Shown here: piece after piece, positions 9,391-17,945 of the stretch
Position numbering within the stretch: position 1 is the stretch's first letter
How the letters are laid out: every line of letters starts with the position of its first letter
Assembly: GCF_000215105.1 (NCBI RefSeq)
Contig: NC_015588.1
Coordinates: 2,604,001 to 2,668,000, forward strand
DNA length: 64,000 nucleotides
Reading direction: 5' to 3'
Source of the DNA: Isoptericola variabilis 225
GTDB taxonomy: Bacteria > Actinomycetota > Actinomycetes > Actinomycetales > Cellulomonadaceae
Notes under the pieces: generated by a model
What the model was told of the DNA's origin: nothing
Database searches by the model: none
Seen by the model: only the letters and a program-made list of their open reading frames with translations
Position numbers and translations under genes: made by a program

Positions 9391-10299
9391 ATGAACCGAC
9401 CGCACGAGACGGCTCCCGCCGACGTCACCGAGCCGCCTCTGGTTCGCGTCGTCTGCGTCGTCTACAACCCCGGACCCGAGCTCGACGTCTTCGTGACGAG
9501 CCTGGCACGCGCCACCACCCGCCCGTACGAGCTCGTCCTCGTCGACAACGGCGCACCGAGCGACCGGGTCGCGGCGCTCGAGCGCAGCGGCGCCGCGAGG
9601 ATCGTCGACCCCGGCGGCAACGTCGGGTACGGCAGGGGCGCCAACGCCGGCGCCGCGGGGGCCACGGCACGCTGGCTCGTCGTCGCCAACCCCGACGTCG
9701 ACTGGTCCCCGGGCTCCCTCGACGCCCTGCTCGACGCCGGCGAGCGGCACCCGGAGGCGGGCAGCCTCGGGCCGCGGATCCTCCAGGCGGACGGCACGGT
9801 GTACCCGTCGGCGCGCGCGCTGCCGTCGCTGCGCGTGGGCGCCGGGCACGCGCTGCTGAGCAAGCTCTGGCCCGCGAACCCGTGGACCCGCGCGTACCGC
9901 CAGGGCGACGCCTCCCGCGGCGACGCCGAGCGCCCGGTGGGCTGGCTGTCGGGCGCCTGCCTCCTGCTGCGCCCCGAGGCGTTCCGGGCGGTGGGCGGCT
10001 TCGACGAGCGCTACTTCATGTTCTTCGAGGACGTCGACCTGGGCGAGCGCCTCGGCCGGGCGGGCTGGAGCAACGTGTTCGTCCCGTCCGCGACCGTCAC
10101 GCACCTGCAGGGCGCGTCGTGGAAGTCGACGCCGGCCCCGATGATCCGCGCGCACCACGCGAGCGCGCGCCGCTACCTGTTCGACCGGTACCCCCGGTGG
10201 TACCAGGCTCCCCTGCGCGCCGCGATCGGCGCGGGCCTGTGGGTCCGCGAGCAGGTCGAGGTCGCACTGTCGGCGTCGGCGAGGCGTCGGGCACAATAG
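9391..10299 (+). CDS. Glycosyltransferase family 2, rhamnosyltransferase-like (WbbL type)
   Basis: A 302-residue GT2 protein. It has VRVVCVVYNPG, the VDNGAPSD loop, NVGYGRGANAGAA and VVANPDVDW (DXD-type metal site), then WLSGACLLLRPEAFRAVGGF and the FFEDVDLG motif of the rhamnosyltransferase/WbbL group. Mycobacterial WbbL adds rhamnose from dTDP-rhamnose to polyprenyl-diphospho-GlcNAc; the neighbouring rmlA, 6 bases downstream, supports rhamnose as the donor. ATG 9391 is the start implied by the leaderless promoter. Acceptor unknown. No membrane segment is visible. Confidence 0.85.
   Translation: MNRPHETAPADVTEPPLVRVVCVVYNPGPELDVFVTSLARATTRPYELVLVDNGAPSDRVAALERSGAARIVDPGGNVGYGRGANAGAAGATARWLVVANPDVDWSPGSLDALLDAGERHPEAGSLGPRILQADGTVYPSARALPSLRVGAGHALLSKLWPANPWTRAYRQGDASRGDAERPVGWLSGACLLLRPEAFRAVGGFDERYFMFFEDVDLGERLGRAGWSNVFVPSATVTHLQGASWKSTPAPMIRAHHASARRYLFDRYPRWYQAPLRAAIGAGLWVREQVEVALSASARRRAQ
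10292..10297 (+). promoter_or_regulatory. Possible internal promoter for rmlA
   Basis: CACAAT ends 8 bases before the rmlA ATG, and no ribosome site lies in between. It overlaps the end of the upstream gene, so rmlA may also be read from the 9391 promoter. Confidence 0.3.
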
Positions 10300-10305
10300 A
10301 CGCCC

Positions 10306-11169
10306 ATGCGAGGAATCATCCTGGCCGGCGGGTCCGGCACGCGACTCCACCCGATCACCCTGGGCGTCAGCAAGCAGCTGGTCCCGGTGTACGACAAGCC
10401 GATGGTCTACTACCCGCTGTCGACGCTGATCCTGGCGGGCATCCGAGACATCCTCGTCATCACGACGCCGCACGACGCCGAGCAGTTCCGGCGTCTCCTC
10501 GGCGACGGCTCGCAGTTCGGCGTGAACATCGAGTACACGGTCCAGGAGCAGCCCAACGGGCTCGCCCAGGCATTCGTGCTGGGCGAGGAGTTCATCGGCA
10601 GCGACTCCGCCTCGCTCGTCCTCGGGGACAACATCTTCTACGGCGCGGGCCTGGGCGGACAGCTCGAGCGCTTCGAGTCGATCGACGGCGGCGCGGTGTT
10701 CGCCTACCGGGTCGCGGACCCGACCGCGTACGGCGTCGTCGAGTTCGACGAGTCGGGCAAGGCGCTGTCGCTCGAGGAGAAGCCCGCCAAGCCCAAGTCC
10801 AACTACGCCGTGCCGGGCCTCTACTTCTACGACAACGACGTCGTGGAGATCGCCAAGAACCTCGAGCCCTCGGCCCGCGGCGAGTACGAGATCACGGACG
10901 TCAACCGCACCTACCTCGAGCGCGGGAAGCTGCAGGTCGAGGTGCTCCCCCGCGGCACCGCCTGGCTCGACACCGGGACGTTCGAGTCCCTGCTCGAGGC
11001 CGGCGACTACGTGCGCACGATCGAGCACCGCCAGGGCCTCAAGATCGGCGCGCCCGAGGAGGTCGCCTGGCGCAAGGGCTTCCTGTCCGACGACGAGCTG
11101 CGCGTGCGCGCCGAGAAGCTGACGAAGTCGGGCTACGGCACGTACCTTCTCGGGCTCCTCGACGGCTGA
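10306..11169 (+). CDS. rmlA: Glucose-1-phosphate thymidylyltransferase
   Basis: A 287-residue RmlA that makes dTDP-glucose from glucose-1-phosphate and dTTP, the first step of dTDP-L-rhamnose synthesis. The nucleotide-binding signature [11 protein letters not shown] and [16 protein letters not shown] are intact, as is [10 protein letters not shown]. Length is typical for the short (RmlA1) form. It lies 6 bases after the GT2 gene on the same strand and converges with rmlD. With rmlC, rmlD and the distant rmlB the pathway is complete in this window. Confidence 0.96.
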   Translation: MRGIILAGGSGTRLHPITLGVSKQLVPVYDKPMVYYPLSTLILAGIRDILVITTPHDAEQFRRLLGDGSQFGVNIEYTVQEQPNGLAQAFVLGEEFIGSDSASLVLGDNIFYGAGLGGQLERFESIDGGAVFAYRVADPTAYGVVEFDESGKALSLEEKPAKPKSNYAVPGLYFYDNDVVEIAKNLEPSARGEYEITDVNRTYLERGKLQVEVLPRGTAWLDTGTFESLLEAGDYVRTIEHRQGLKIGAPEEVAWRKGFLSDDELRVRAEKLTKSGYGTYLLGLLDG

Positions 11170-11200
11170 GGCTCCCCGCGGCACGTCGCCGCCGAGGCGG

Positions 11201-12094
11201 TCAGGGGCGTCCCAGGACCGTCTCGGCGGCGACGTCCCACCGGTCCGCCCAGTCGGCGATGGGCTCGACCCCGGCGGCGAGCAGCGCGTCGTGCCCCAGC
11301 ACGGAGTAGGCCGGACGCGGCGCGGGCCGCACGAAGGCGTCGCTCGTCGTGGGCTCGACCCGCACGTCCAGACCGGCCGACGCGACGATCCGCTCGGTGA
11401 ACTCGAACCACGAGGCGGACCCCGACGACGTGCCGTGGTACGTCCCCGCGGGCGCCCCGGCCGCGACGAGCCGGACGACGAGGTCGGCGAGGTCGACGGT
11501 CCACGTCGGCTGCCCGACCTGGTCGTGCACCACGGTCAGCAGGTCGCGGTCCGCCCCCAGGCGGGCCATGGTCTTGGGGAAGCACGGCCCGCCCGCGCCG
11601 TAGAGCCAGGCCGTCCGCACGACGAGGTGGTCCGGCGCCTCGGCACGGACGGCCCACTCCCCCGCGGCCTTGGTCCGGCCGTACGCCGAGCGGGGGGCCA
11701 CCGGCGCGTCCTCGGCGTAGGGCGCGGTCGCCCGGCCGTCGAACACGTAGTCCGTCGAGACGTGGACGACCCGGGCGCCCGCGCGCGCCGCCGCCCGCGC
11801 CACGTTCGCGGCCCCGACGGCGTTGACGGCGAACGCGGCCGGCTCCTGCGTCTCGGCGTCGTCGACCGCCGTCCACGCCGCGCAGTTGACGACCACGTCG
11901 AACCCCTCGGCGGCCCGCGCGGTCGCGTCGGCGCTCGTCACGTCGATGTCGGCTCGGGCCGCTCCCACGACCTCCGCGCCGGCCGCGCGGGCCGCGGCCA
12001 CGACGTCCTGCCCCAGCATGCCCCCTGCGCCGACGACGAGCCATCGCCGTCCTCGAAGATCGTCGGTCACCGTCGTCTCAGCCGTGTCGCTCAC
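11201..12094 (-). CDS. rmlD: dTDP-4-dehydrorhamnose reductase
   Basis: A 297-residue short-chain dehydrogenase that reduces dTDP-4-keto-L-rhamnose to dTDP-L-rhamnose. It shows GAGGMLGQDV (NAD(P)-binding), STDYVFDG and the catalytic YGRTKAAGE. The frame is open farther upstream to 12475, but homology starts at LRGRRWLVVGAGG, and TAGGAT at 12107-12102 places the transcript start on GTG 12094. It is divergent from rmlC with 49 bases between the start codons. Confidence 0.95.
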   Translation of the reverse strand: MSDTAETTVTDDLRGRRWLVVGAGGMLGQDVVAAARAAGAEVVGAARADIDVTSADATARAAEGFDVVVNCAAWTAVDDAETQEPAAFAVNAVGAANVARAAARAGARVVHVSTDYVFDGRATAPYAEDAPVAPRSAYGRTKAAGEWAVRAEAPDHLVVRTAWLYGAGGPCFPKTMARLGADRDLLTVVHDQVGQPTWTVDLADLVVRLVAAGAPAGTYHGTSSGSASWFEFTERIVASAGLDVRVEPTTSDAFVRPAPRPAYSVLGHDALLAAGVEPIADWADRWDVAAETVLGRP

Positions 12095-12097
12095 GCG

Positions 12098-12107
12098 TAA
12101 GATCCTA
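12098..12107. promoter_or_regulatory. Overlapping divergent -10 elements of rmlC (+) and rmlD (-)
   Basis: The ten bases TAAGATCCTA contain TAAGAT on the plus strand (12098-12103) and TAGGAT on the minus strand (12107-12102), sharing two bases. The plus hexamer leads to rmlC after a leader of about 33 bases with an AGGAG site; the minus hexamer gives a leaderless rmlD transcript starting at GTG 12094. Confidence 0.55.
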
Positions 12108-12143
12108 GGCGGCTGATGTCGTCGACCCTCACAGGAGTCCCTG

Positions 12144-12761
12144 GTGCAGTACCGCGAGCTCGCCGTCCCCGGCGCCTTCGAGATCACCCCGAAGCAGTTC
12201 GGCGACCCGCGCGGGGTGTTCCTCGAGTGGTTCAAGGCGGCCGCCTTCGAGGAGGCGCTCGGGCACCCGCTCGACCTGCAGCAGGCCAACTGCTCCGTCT
12301 CGTCCGCGGGCGTGCTGCGCGGCATCCACTTCGCCGACGTCCCGCCCGGCCAGGCCAAGTACGTGACGTGCGCGAAGGGCGCGGTGCTCGACGTCGTGGT
12401 CGACATCCGGGTCGGCTCCCCCACGTTCGGACGGTGGGACTCCGTGCTCCTCGACGACACGGACCGCCGGGCCATCTACCTCGGCGAGGGCCTGGGTCAC
12501 GCGTTCATGGCGCTCGAGGACGGCTCGACGGTGATGTACATGTGCTCCACGGGCTACAACCCGGGCCGGGAGCACGGCGTCCACCCGCTCGACCCGGCGA
12601 TCGGCATCGACTGGCCCACCACGGCGCGCGACGGGTCCCCGCTGAGCCCGCTGCTGTCGGAGAAGGACGAGGCCGCGCCGACGCTCGACGAGGCGGCCGC
12701 GCAGGGCCTCCTGCCGACCGCCGAGGCCGTCGACGAGTACGTGCGCTCCCTGCGGCGCTGA
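12144..12761 (+). CDS. rmlC: dTDP-4-dehydrorhamnose 3,5-epimerase
   Basis: A 205-residue cupin epimerase that acts between RmlB and RmlD. Visible are the substrate and catalytic regions DPRGVFLEWF, GVLRGIHFADVPPGQAKYV (catalytic His) and YLGEGLGHAFMAL. The start is GTG 12144 with AGGAG 6 bases before it. It converges with the GT4 gene at 12795. Length is normal. Confidence 0.95.
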   Translation: MQYRELAVPGAFEITPKQFGDPRGVFLEWFKAAAFEEALGHPLDLQQANCSVSSAGVLRGIHFADVPPGQAKYVTCAKGAVLDVVVDIRVGSPTFGRWDSVLLDDTDRRAIYLGEGLGHAFMALEDGSTVMYMCSTGYNPGREHGVHPLDPAIGIDWPTTARDGSPLSPLLSEKDEAAPTLDEAAAQGLLPTAEAVDEYVRSLRR

Positions 12762-12794
12762 GCCCCACGGCCCCCGGGTGGCGCCGAGGCCGCC

Positions 12795-13919
12795 TCAGCC
12801 GTCCCGCAGCGCCGCCTCGTACGCCTGGACGTGGACCTCGGCGGCCGCGGCCCACGTGAACCCGGCGGCCCGCTCGACGGCGGCGTCGGCCAGCGTCCGG
12901 CGCCGCTCCGGCGAGTCGAGCAGCTCGGAGAGCGCCTCGGCGATCGACCGGTCGTCGGTACCGCAGTAGGCGACGGCGTCACCACCGACCTCGGGGAGCG
13001 AGAGCTCGCGCGTCGTCAGCACGGTCGCCCCGCACGCCATCGCCTCGAGCACGGGCAGGCCGAAGCCCTCACCGAGGCTGGGGTACGCCACGACCGTCGC
13101 GCCGGCGAGGAAGCCGGGCAGGTCCTCGAGCGGAAGGTACCCGGGCCGACGGACGGTCAGGTGCGACGGGACGTCCGCGATCGCCGCGTCGATGGTCGTG
13201 TCCCACCCGCGCCCGCCCGCGAGGACGAGGGCGGGCGGGTCCTCGCGGTCCTCGCAGGCGAGGACCCAGGCATGCACCAGCGCGGACACGTTCTTGCGGG
13301 GCTCGAGCGTCCCGAGGAAGGCCACGTACGGCGAGTCCCCGACGTCGAGGGTCGACCGGACGCGCCGCCGCTCCTCGGGGCCGACCGCGTGGAACCGGTC
13401 GTGGTCCACGCCGTGGTAGGCGACGTGGAACCTCGTCGGCTCGCCCCCGACGAGGCGGAGCACCTCGTCGCGCGTGGCCCGGGACGGGACGACGAGCGCC
13501 GCGGCGCGGCGGCTGGCGGTCCGGATGGCGTTCCGGAAGAACGCCGCCTTCGAGCGGAGGTGGAGCTCGGGCGTCGTGAAGAACGTCGCGTCGTGCAGCG
13601 TGACGACGACCGGCGCACCGGCGGCGAGCGGCATCGTGTAGTGAGGGCTGTGCACCACGTCGGCACGGACCCGGCGCGCGAGCGTGGGCAGGCCCGTCTG
13701 CTCCCAGGCCATGCGGAAGGGTCGGCGTTCGAGAGCCGGCGGGACGGTGACGATCTCGGCCGACGGCGCGAGCCGGGCGTAGAGGTCGCCGTCCCTCGCC
13801 TGCGCCGCGATCACCAACGACTGACCCAGTCGGTCGAGCTCCGGGACGAGCTCGTCGACGTACCGGCCCACGCCGCCCCGGTCGGCGGGAACGGCGGTGG
13901 CGTCCAGGAACACGCGCAC
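12795..13919 (-). CDS. Glycosyltransferase family 4
   Basis: A 374-residue GT-B enzyme. The N-terminal domain has the glycine loop GGVGRYVDEL, and the C-terminal domain has FLGTLEPRKNVSALVHAW, AGGRGWD and the donor-site motif SLGEGFGLPVLEAMACG (EX7E). This family transfers sugar from nucleotide donors with retention of configuration, often mannose. Several GTGs are possible; 13919 has GGAGG 7 bases upstream. The upstream frame extension to 14432 is antisense to another gene and is rejected. It probably adds one sugar of the envelope glycan. Confidence 0.88.
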   Translation of the reverse strand: MRVFLDATAVPADRGGVGRYVDELVPELDRLGQSLVIAAQARDGDLYARLAPSAEIVTVPPALERRPFRMAWEQTGLPTLARRVRADVVHSPHYTMPLAAGAPVVVTLHDATFFTTPELHLRSKAAFFRNAIRTASRRAAALVVPSRATRDEVLRLVGGEPTRFHVAYHGVDHDRFHAVGPEERRRVRSTLDVGDSPYVAFLGTLEPRKNVSALVHAWVLACEDREDPPALVLAGGRGWDTTIDAAIADVPSHLTVRRPGYLPLEDLPGFLAGATVVAYPSLGEGFGLPVLEAMACGATVLTTRELSLPEVGGDAVAYCGTDDRSIAEALSELLDSPERRRTLADAAVERAAGFTWAAAAEVHVQAYEAALRDG

Positions 13920-13968
13920 GTAGCGACCTCCAGCTTCTCGTCGGACCACCGCGCGGGTGGACCGGTCG

Positions 13969-13974
13969 ACACTA
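13969..13974 (-). promoter_or_regulatory. Candidate -10 element for the GT4 gene at 13919
   Basis: TAGTGT on the minus strand would give a leader of about 40 bases with the GGAGG ribosome site. Confidence 0.35.
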
Positions 13975-14017
13975 GCAAGGCCACGGCGTGGCGCCCCCGC
14001 CGCACGTCGGCGACACC

Positions 14018-14023
14018 TACTGT
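14018..14023 (+). promoter_or_regulatory. Candidate -10 element for the 14053 operon
   Basis: TACTGT would start transcription near 14030, with a GGGAG ribosome site 5 bases before ATG 14053. Confidence 0.35.
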
Positions 14024-14052
14024 GAGAAGGTCCGAAGATCCCGGGAGTCACC

Positions 14053-14598
14053 ATGCGCCGTCCGCTCGCCCTCGCCGTCGCCGCCGTCGTCGTCCTCGTC
14101 GGTGTCGCGGTCGCGCTCTGGCTCACCCGTGGCACCGACCCGGCGGACGAGACGCCACGGGACGAACCCTCTGTCGCGGCATCCCCGACGGGGCGCACGA
14201 CGCCGCCCGCTCCTGCGTCCGTGGAACCCACGGACGACGCCGCGGCGCCGAGCCCCGACGCGTCGCCCGACCCCGGCCAGACCCCGGCCGACCCGCGAGC
14301 CCGCGCCGACGTCGTGCTCACCTTCCTCGAGTGGGACGACGCGACGCGGTCGGTGCAGGCCTCCGGGTACTCCGTCCCCCTCGAGGAGGGCGGCACGTGC
14401 CGGCTCACCCTCACCGGTCCGGACGGGCGCACCGTGACGGCGGAGTCCGAGGCGGTGCCCGACGTCGCGTCCGTCGCGTGCGGGGGGCTCTCCGTACCCC
14501 GCGAACGATTGACGCCCGGGGCGTGGAGCGCGACGCTTGTTTATGAGTCGTCGACGAGCGTCGGCGAGTCGGACGTTCGGGAGGTGAGCGTTCCATGA
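14053..14598 (+). CDS. Membrane-anchored or secreted hypothetical protein
   Basis: A 181-residue protein with an N-terminal hydrophobic segment (about residues 5-25) that is either a signal peptide or an anchor, a Pro/Thr/Asp-rich linker to about residue 85, and a C-terminal domain of about 95 residues that looks like a small beta-sandwich (VVLTFLEWDDATRSVQASGY; GTCRLTLTGPDG; SVACGGLSVP). Two cysteines there could form a disulphide. The last four bases overlap the next gene (ATGA), so the two secreted proteins are probably co-translated. No family recognised. Confidence 0.75.
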   Translation: MRRPLALAVAAVVVLVGVAVALWLTRGTDPADETPRDEPSVAASPTGRTTPPAPASVEPTDDAAAPSPDASPDPGQTPADPRARADVVLTFLEWDDATRSVQASGYSVPLEEGGTCRLTLTGPDGRTVTAESEAVPDVASVACGGLSVPRERLTPGAWSATLVYESSTSVGESDVREVSVP

Positions 14599-16976
14599 GG
14601 ATCGCGCACCGCCCCGCGGGCCCGGCGATCGCCGCCGCGTTCGCGCTCCTCGTCGGCATGCTGGCCGCGGTCGCGCCGTCCGCGCCCGCGAGCGCCGCCC
14701 CGATCACGGACTTCCGCCCCGGCAACATCATCAGCGACGGGGTGATGTACGACTACCGGAGCATGTCCCTGGCGCAGGTCACGACCTTCATCGCGACGGA
14801 GGGCGCCGCCTGCCAGGCGACGACGGGCAACATCTGCCTGAAGGACTACCGCGAGACCACGCCGAGCCGCCCGGCGAGCGAGCTGTGCCCGCGACCGTAC
14901 GCGGGCGCGTCGTCCGAGACGGCGGCCGCGATCGTCACGAAGGCCGCGGTCGCGTGCGGCATCAACCCCCAGGTCCTGCTCGTGACCCTGCAGAAGGAGC
15001 AGGGCCTGATCACGGCCCCGACCGGCAAGCCGCCGAGCACGTACGCCCGCGCGCTGGGGTTCGGGTGCCCCGACCACACCGGCGGATGGTGCAACCCCGA
15101 GTACGCGGGGTTCGCGAACCAGGTGTACTCCGCCGCGCAGCAGCTCCAGCGCTACGCGGCATACCCCTCCTCGTTCTCGCACCGTGCGTACGCGACCAAC
15201 TACGTGCGCTACCACCCCAACCCCGACTGCGGGTCGTCGCCCGTCTACATCGAGAACCAGGCGACCGCGTCGATGTACAACTACACGCCCTACCAGCCCA
15301 ACGCCGCGGCGCTCGCGGCGGGCTCCGGCACGGGCGACGCGTGCTCCTCGTACGGCAACCGCAACTTCCACATCTACTTCAAGCGATGGTTCGGCCTGCC
15401 GACCGACAACCGTCTGCCGATCGGGCACGTCGACTCGGTGACCGCGTCCGGGTCCGGCTCGATCGACGTCCGCGGCTGGGCGTTCGACCGCGACACCTCG
15501 GACCCGATCAAGGTGCACGTCTACGTCGACGGCCGGCTGGCGACGGCGCTGACGGCGTCGCTGCCGCGCTCGGACATCGCGCGGATCTACGGCAGGGAGC
15601 TCGCGGGCTTCCGCGGCACGGTCCCGGCCGCGCCGGGTTCCCACCAGGTGTGCGTGTACGCGATCAACCAGCCCGCCGGCGGCAACCCCCGGCTTGCGTG
15701 CGCCGACGTGACCGTCACCAACACCCCGCCGCGCGGGTCGATCGACAAGGTCACGTCGAGCGGCGGCATGGTCACCGTCAAGGGCTGGGCGCTCGACCCC
15801 GACACCACCGCCTCGATCCGCGTGCACGCCTACCTCGACGGACGGGGCGTGCGGTCCGGCGTCGCCGACCTGTCGCGGCCCGACGTCGGGCGCGTGTTCG
15901 GCCTCGGCGACGCCCACGGGTACTCGCTCACCTTCCCCGCCTCCGACGGCGTCCACCAGGTCTGCGTGTACGCGATCGACGCCACGGCCCCGCCCCACAC
16001 GCGGATCGGCTGCCGGGAGCTCACCGTCACGAACGCCGCACCCGTGGGCAGGCTGGACAAGGTCGACCCGAGCACGCCCTCGTCGACGCTCGTGGGCGGC
16101 TGGGCGTTCGACCCCGACACGGACCAGCCGATCTCGGTGCGGTACCGCGTCGACGGGACGACGGTCCTCACCGGCACCGCGTCGAGCTACCGCCCCGACG
16201 TCGGGCGCGTCTACGGCGTCTCCGACCACCACGGGTACAACGGACGCGTGGCCCTCAGGTACGGCGACCACGAGGTCTGCGTCGACGCGAGCGACTCGGC
16301 CACGGGCCAGTTCCACACCGTCGGGTGCCGGACGACCACCGTTCCGGACACGGTCACCGCCGGCGCGCTGACCTCGGCCGAGCCCGGCACGGCGTCCGTC
16401 ACGGTGTCGGGCTGGGCGTGGGACTACGACGTGCCCGACCGTCCGATCGTCGTCTCCGTGCTGGTGGACGGCGCCGTCGCCGGGACCGCCACGGCGGACA
16501 GGACGCTCTCCCCCACCCCGGCGGGTGCCGGCCGGGCCACGGTGGGCTACACGGCGGCGGTCCCCGCCACGCCGGGTGCCCACGAGGTCTGCGTCCGGGC
16601 GACCGACCCCGTGAGCCGTGCGACCGTGACGCTCGGGTGCCAGGGCGTCACCGTGGCCAACTCCCTGCCCTTCGGCAGCCTCGACGTCGTGGAGGGCCGG
16701 GACGACTCGATCAGGGTCCGTGGCTGGGCCATGGACCCCGATCGTCCGGAACCGATCAACGTGCACCTGTACGTCGACGGTGCGCTGCGGACCGGGATCA
16801 CCGCGAACGGCTACCGTCCGGACGTGGAACGCGTGCACGGCAACGGTGCGATGCACGGCTTCGACGTCGTCCTGGACGGGATCCCGGCGGGCAGCCGCAC
16901 GGTGTGCGTCTACGCGATCAATTGGCCCGCGGGGAGCAACCCCCGGATCGGGTGCGCGACCGTGGACGTGACCTAG
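14595..16976 (+). CDS. Secreted protein with lysozyme-like domain and five C-terminal repeats
   Basis: A 793-residue exported protein. A signal peptide (residues 1-35) ends in the ASA-AP cleavage motif. Residues about 38-270 form a domain often annotated as haemagglutinin in actinobacteria; the helix NPQVLLVTLQKEQGL with Glu about 135 resembles the catalytic helix of lysozyme-like muramidases, and several Cys pairs are present. From about residue 276 there are five repeats of about 100 residues, each with a VxGWAxDxD turn, a VYVDG-like strand and a HxVCVxA strand closing with a paired Cys. The repeats look like an extracellular beta-domain for binding glycan. Enzyme activity is inference. Only three bases separate its stop from the convergent gene. 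Confidence 0.8.
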   Translation: MRIAHRPAGPAIAAAFALLVGMLAAVAPSAPASAAPITDFRPGNIISDGVMYDYRSMSLAQVTTFIATEGAACQATTGNICLKDYRETTPSRPASELCPRPYAGASSETAAAIVTKAAVACGINPQVLLVTLQKEQGLITAPTGKPPSTYARALGFGCPDHTGGWCNPEYAGFANQVYSAAQQLQRYAAYPSSFSHRAYATNYVRYHPNPDCGSSPVYIENQATASMYNYTPYQPNAAALAAGSGTGDACSSYGNRNFHIYFKRWFGLPTDNRLPIGHVDSVTASGSGSIDVRGWAFDRDTSDPIKVHVYVDGRLATALTASLPRSDIARIYGRELAGFRGTVPAAPGSHQVCVYAINQPAGGNPRLACADVTVTNTPPRGSIDKVTSSGGMVTVKGWALDPDTTASIRVHAYLDGRGVRSGVADLSRPDVGRVFGLGDAHGYSLTFPASDGVHQVCVYAIDATAPPHTRIGCRELTVTNAAPVGRLDKVDPSTPSSTLVGGWAFDPDTDQPISVRYRVDGTTVLTGTASSYRPDVGRVYGVSDHHGYNGRVALRYGDHEVCVDASDSATGQFHTVGCRTTTVPDTVTAGALTSAEPGTASVTVSGWAWDYDVPDRPIVVSVLVDGAVAGTATADRTLSPTPAGAGRATVGYTAAVPATPGAHEVCVRATDPVSRATVTLGCQGVTVANSLPFGSLDVVEGRDDSIRVRGWAMDPDRPEPINVHLYVDGALRTGITANGYRPDVERVHGNGAMHGFDVVLDGIPAGSRTVCVYAINWPAGSNPRIGCATVDVT
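15415..16970 (+). repeat. Five in-gene repeats of about 300 bp
   Basis: The coding sequence repeats five times with the pattern GWAFD/GWALD/GWAFD/GWAWD/GWAMD, a sugar-binding-like beta module. Units begin near 15415, 15735, 16055, 16360 and 16675. They are diverged at the DNA level, so they are old rather than recent duplications. Confidence 0.7.
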
Positions 16977-16979
16977 CCG

Positions 16980-17945
16980 TCAGGAGGGCCGGTCGCCGTG
17001 GGCCGTCGCGACGCTCTCCGGCTCGTCGCGTCGGACGAGCATGCCACCGGCAGCCGCCAGCCCGAGATCGACCAGCGTCATCAGGGCCCGGCTCAGCAGG
17101 ACGGTCAGGAGCAGCTCGGCGTGCGGCATCGCGGCGCCCATGACCGCGAGCAGGACGCCCTCCCTCGCGCCGGCACCCGCAGGCACGAGGACGATGAGGA
17201 AGCCCACGACCCAGGCGAGCGCGTAGCCTCCCACGGCGAGCGCGAACGTCTGCGGCGTGACCTCGAGCCCGAGCCCCGTGGCCAGCACCCACACCTGCGC
17301 GCCGGCCAGCAGCCACCCGACGACCGACCACGCCGACGCGGCGCCGAGGCCCCGCCACGACAGCGGCTTCTCGAGCGGCTCGCGCCGCGCGAGGCGGAAC
17401 GCGACGCCGATGACGCGCGTGAGCACCGGCGGCAGGAGCAGCACGGCCAGCACCGGGGCCACCACGGCGACCCACGACCAGGCACCCAGGGAGTCGACGG
17501 AGAAGAAGGGCAGGCATGCCGTCCCGACCACGGTCCCCGAGACGACCGAGATCAGCACGGCGACCGCCATGGCCGCGAGCGACCGTCGGCGCGGGATGCG
17601 GTGGCTCGCCCCGAGCTCGGCGGCCGCCACGACGTTCCACACGCCGCCCGGGACGTACTTCCCGATCTGGCTCAGGCCGAAGACGGCCACCGCCGCCCTG
17701 GCGGGGAGCGGCGACCCGAGGTCGGCGAGGACCACGCGCCACGCGACGAGGGTGCTGAGGACGTAGGCGACGGTGAGCACGACCGAGGCCGCCACGGTCC
17801 CGAGCGAGAGCCGTCCCGCCGCGTCCACGAGGTCATCCCACGTGGCCCAGACCGCGTACACTGCCAGGCCGACCGCGACTGCGAGGAAGGCCCATTTCAC
17901 GACCGGGTTCCGGACGGCGCCGAGGGCGCGCCGCAGGAGGCTCAT
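16980..17945 (-). CDS. UPF0104/LPG-synthase-like membrane protein
   Basis: A 321-residue protein with about eight membrane helices of the lysylphosphatidylglycerol synthase TM/UPF0104 family. LSQIGKYVPGGVWNVVAAAEL and VLVPAGAGAREGVLL are the two conserved gly-rich motifs. Members without the soluble catalytic domain are often paired with GT2 dolichyl-phosphate mannose synthase-like genes, as here, and may help transfer or flip lipid-linked sugars; this is inference. ATG 17945 overlaps the upstream gene by four bases (ATGA). Confidence 0.8.
   Translation of the reverse strand: MSLLRRALGAVRNPVVKWAFLAVAVGLAVYAVWATWDDLVDAAGRLSLGTVAASVVLTVAYVLSTLVAWRVVLADLGSPLPARAAVAVFGLSQIGKYVPGGVWNVVAAAELGASHRIPRRRSLAAMAVAVLISVVSGTVVGTACLPFFSVDSLGAWSWVAVVAPVLAVLLLPPVLTRVIGVAFRLARREPLEKPLSWRGLGAASAWSVVGWLLAGAQVWVLATGLGLEVTPQTFALAVGGYALAWVVGFLIVLVPAGAGAREGVLLAVMGAAMPHAELLLTVLLSRALMTLVDLGLAAAGGMLVRRDEPESVATAHGDRPS

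Noticed and set aside
11186..11200. Terminator between rmlA and rmlD
   Set aside because: Only a 5-bp stem (ccgcc/ggcgg) within coding ends; too weak.
12095..12475. N-terminal extension of rmlD
   Set aside because: The extra 127 codons are antisense to rmlC; family homology starts after GTG 12094.
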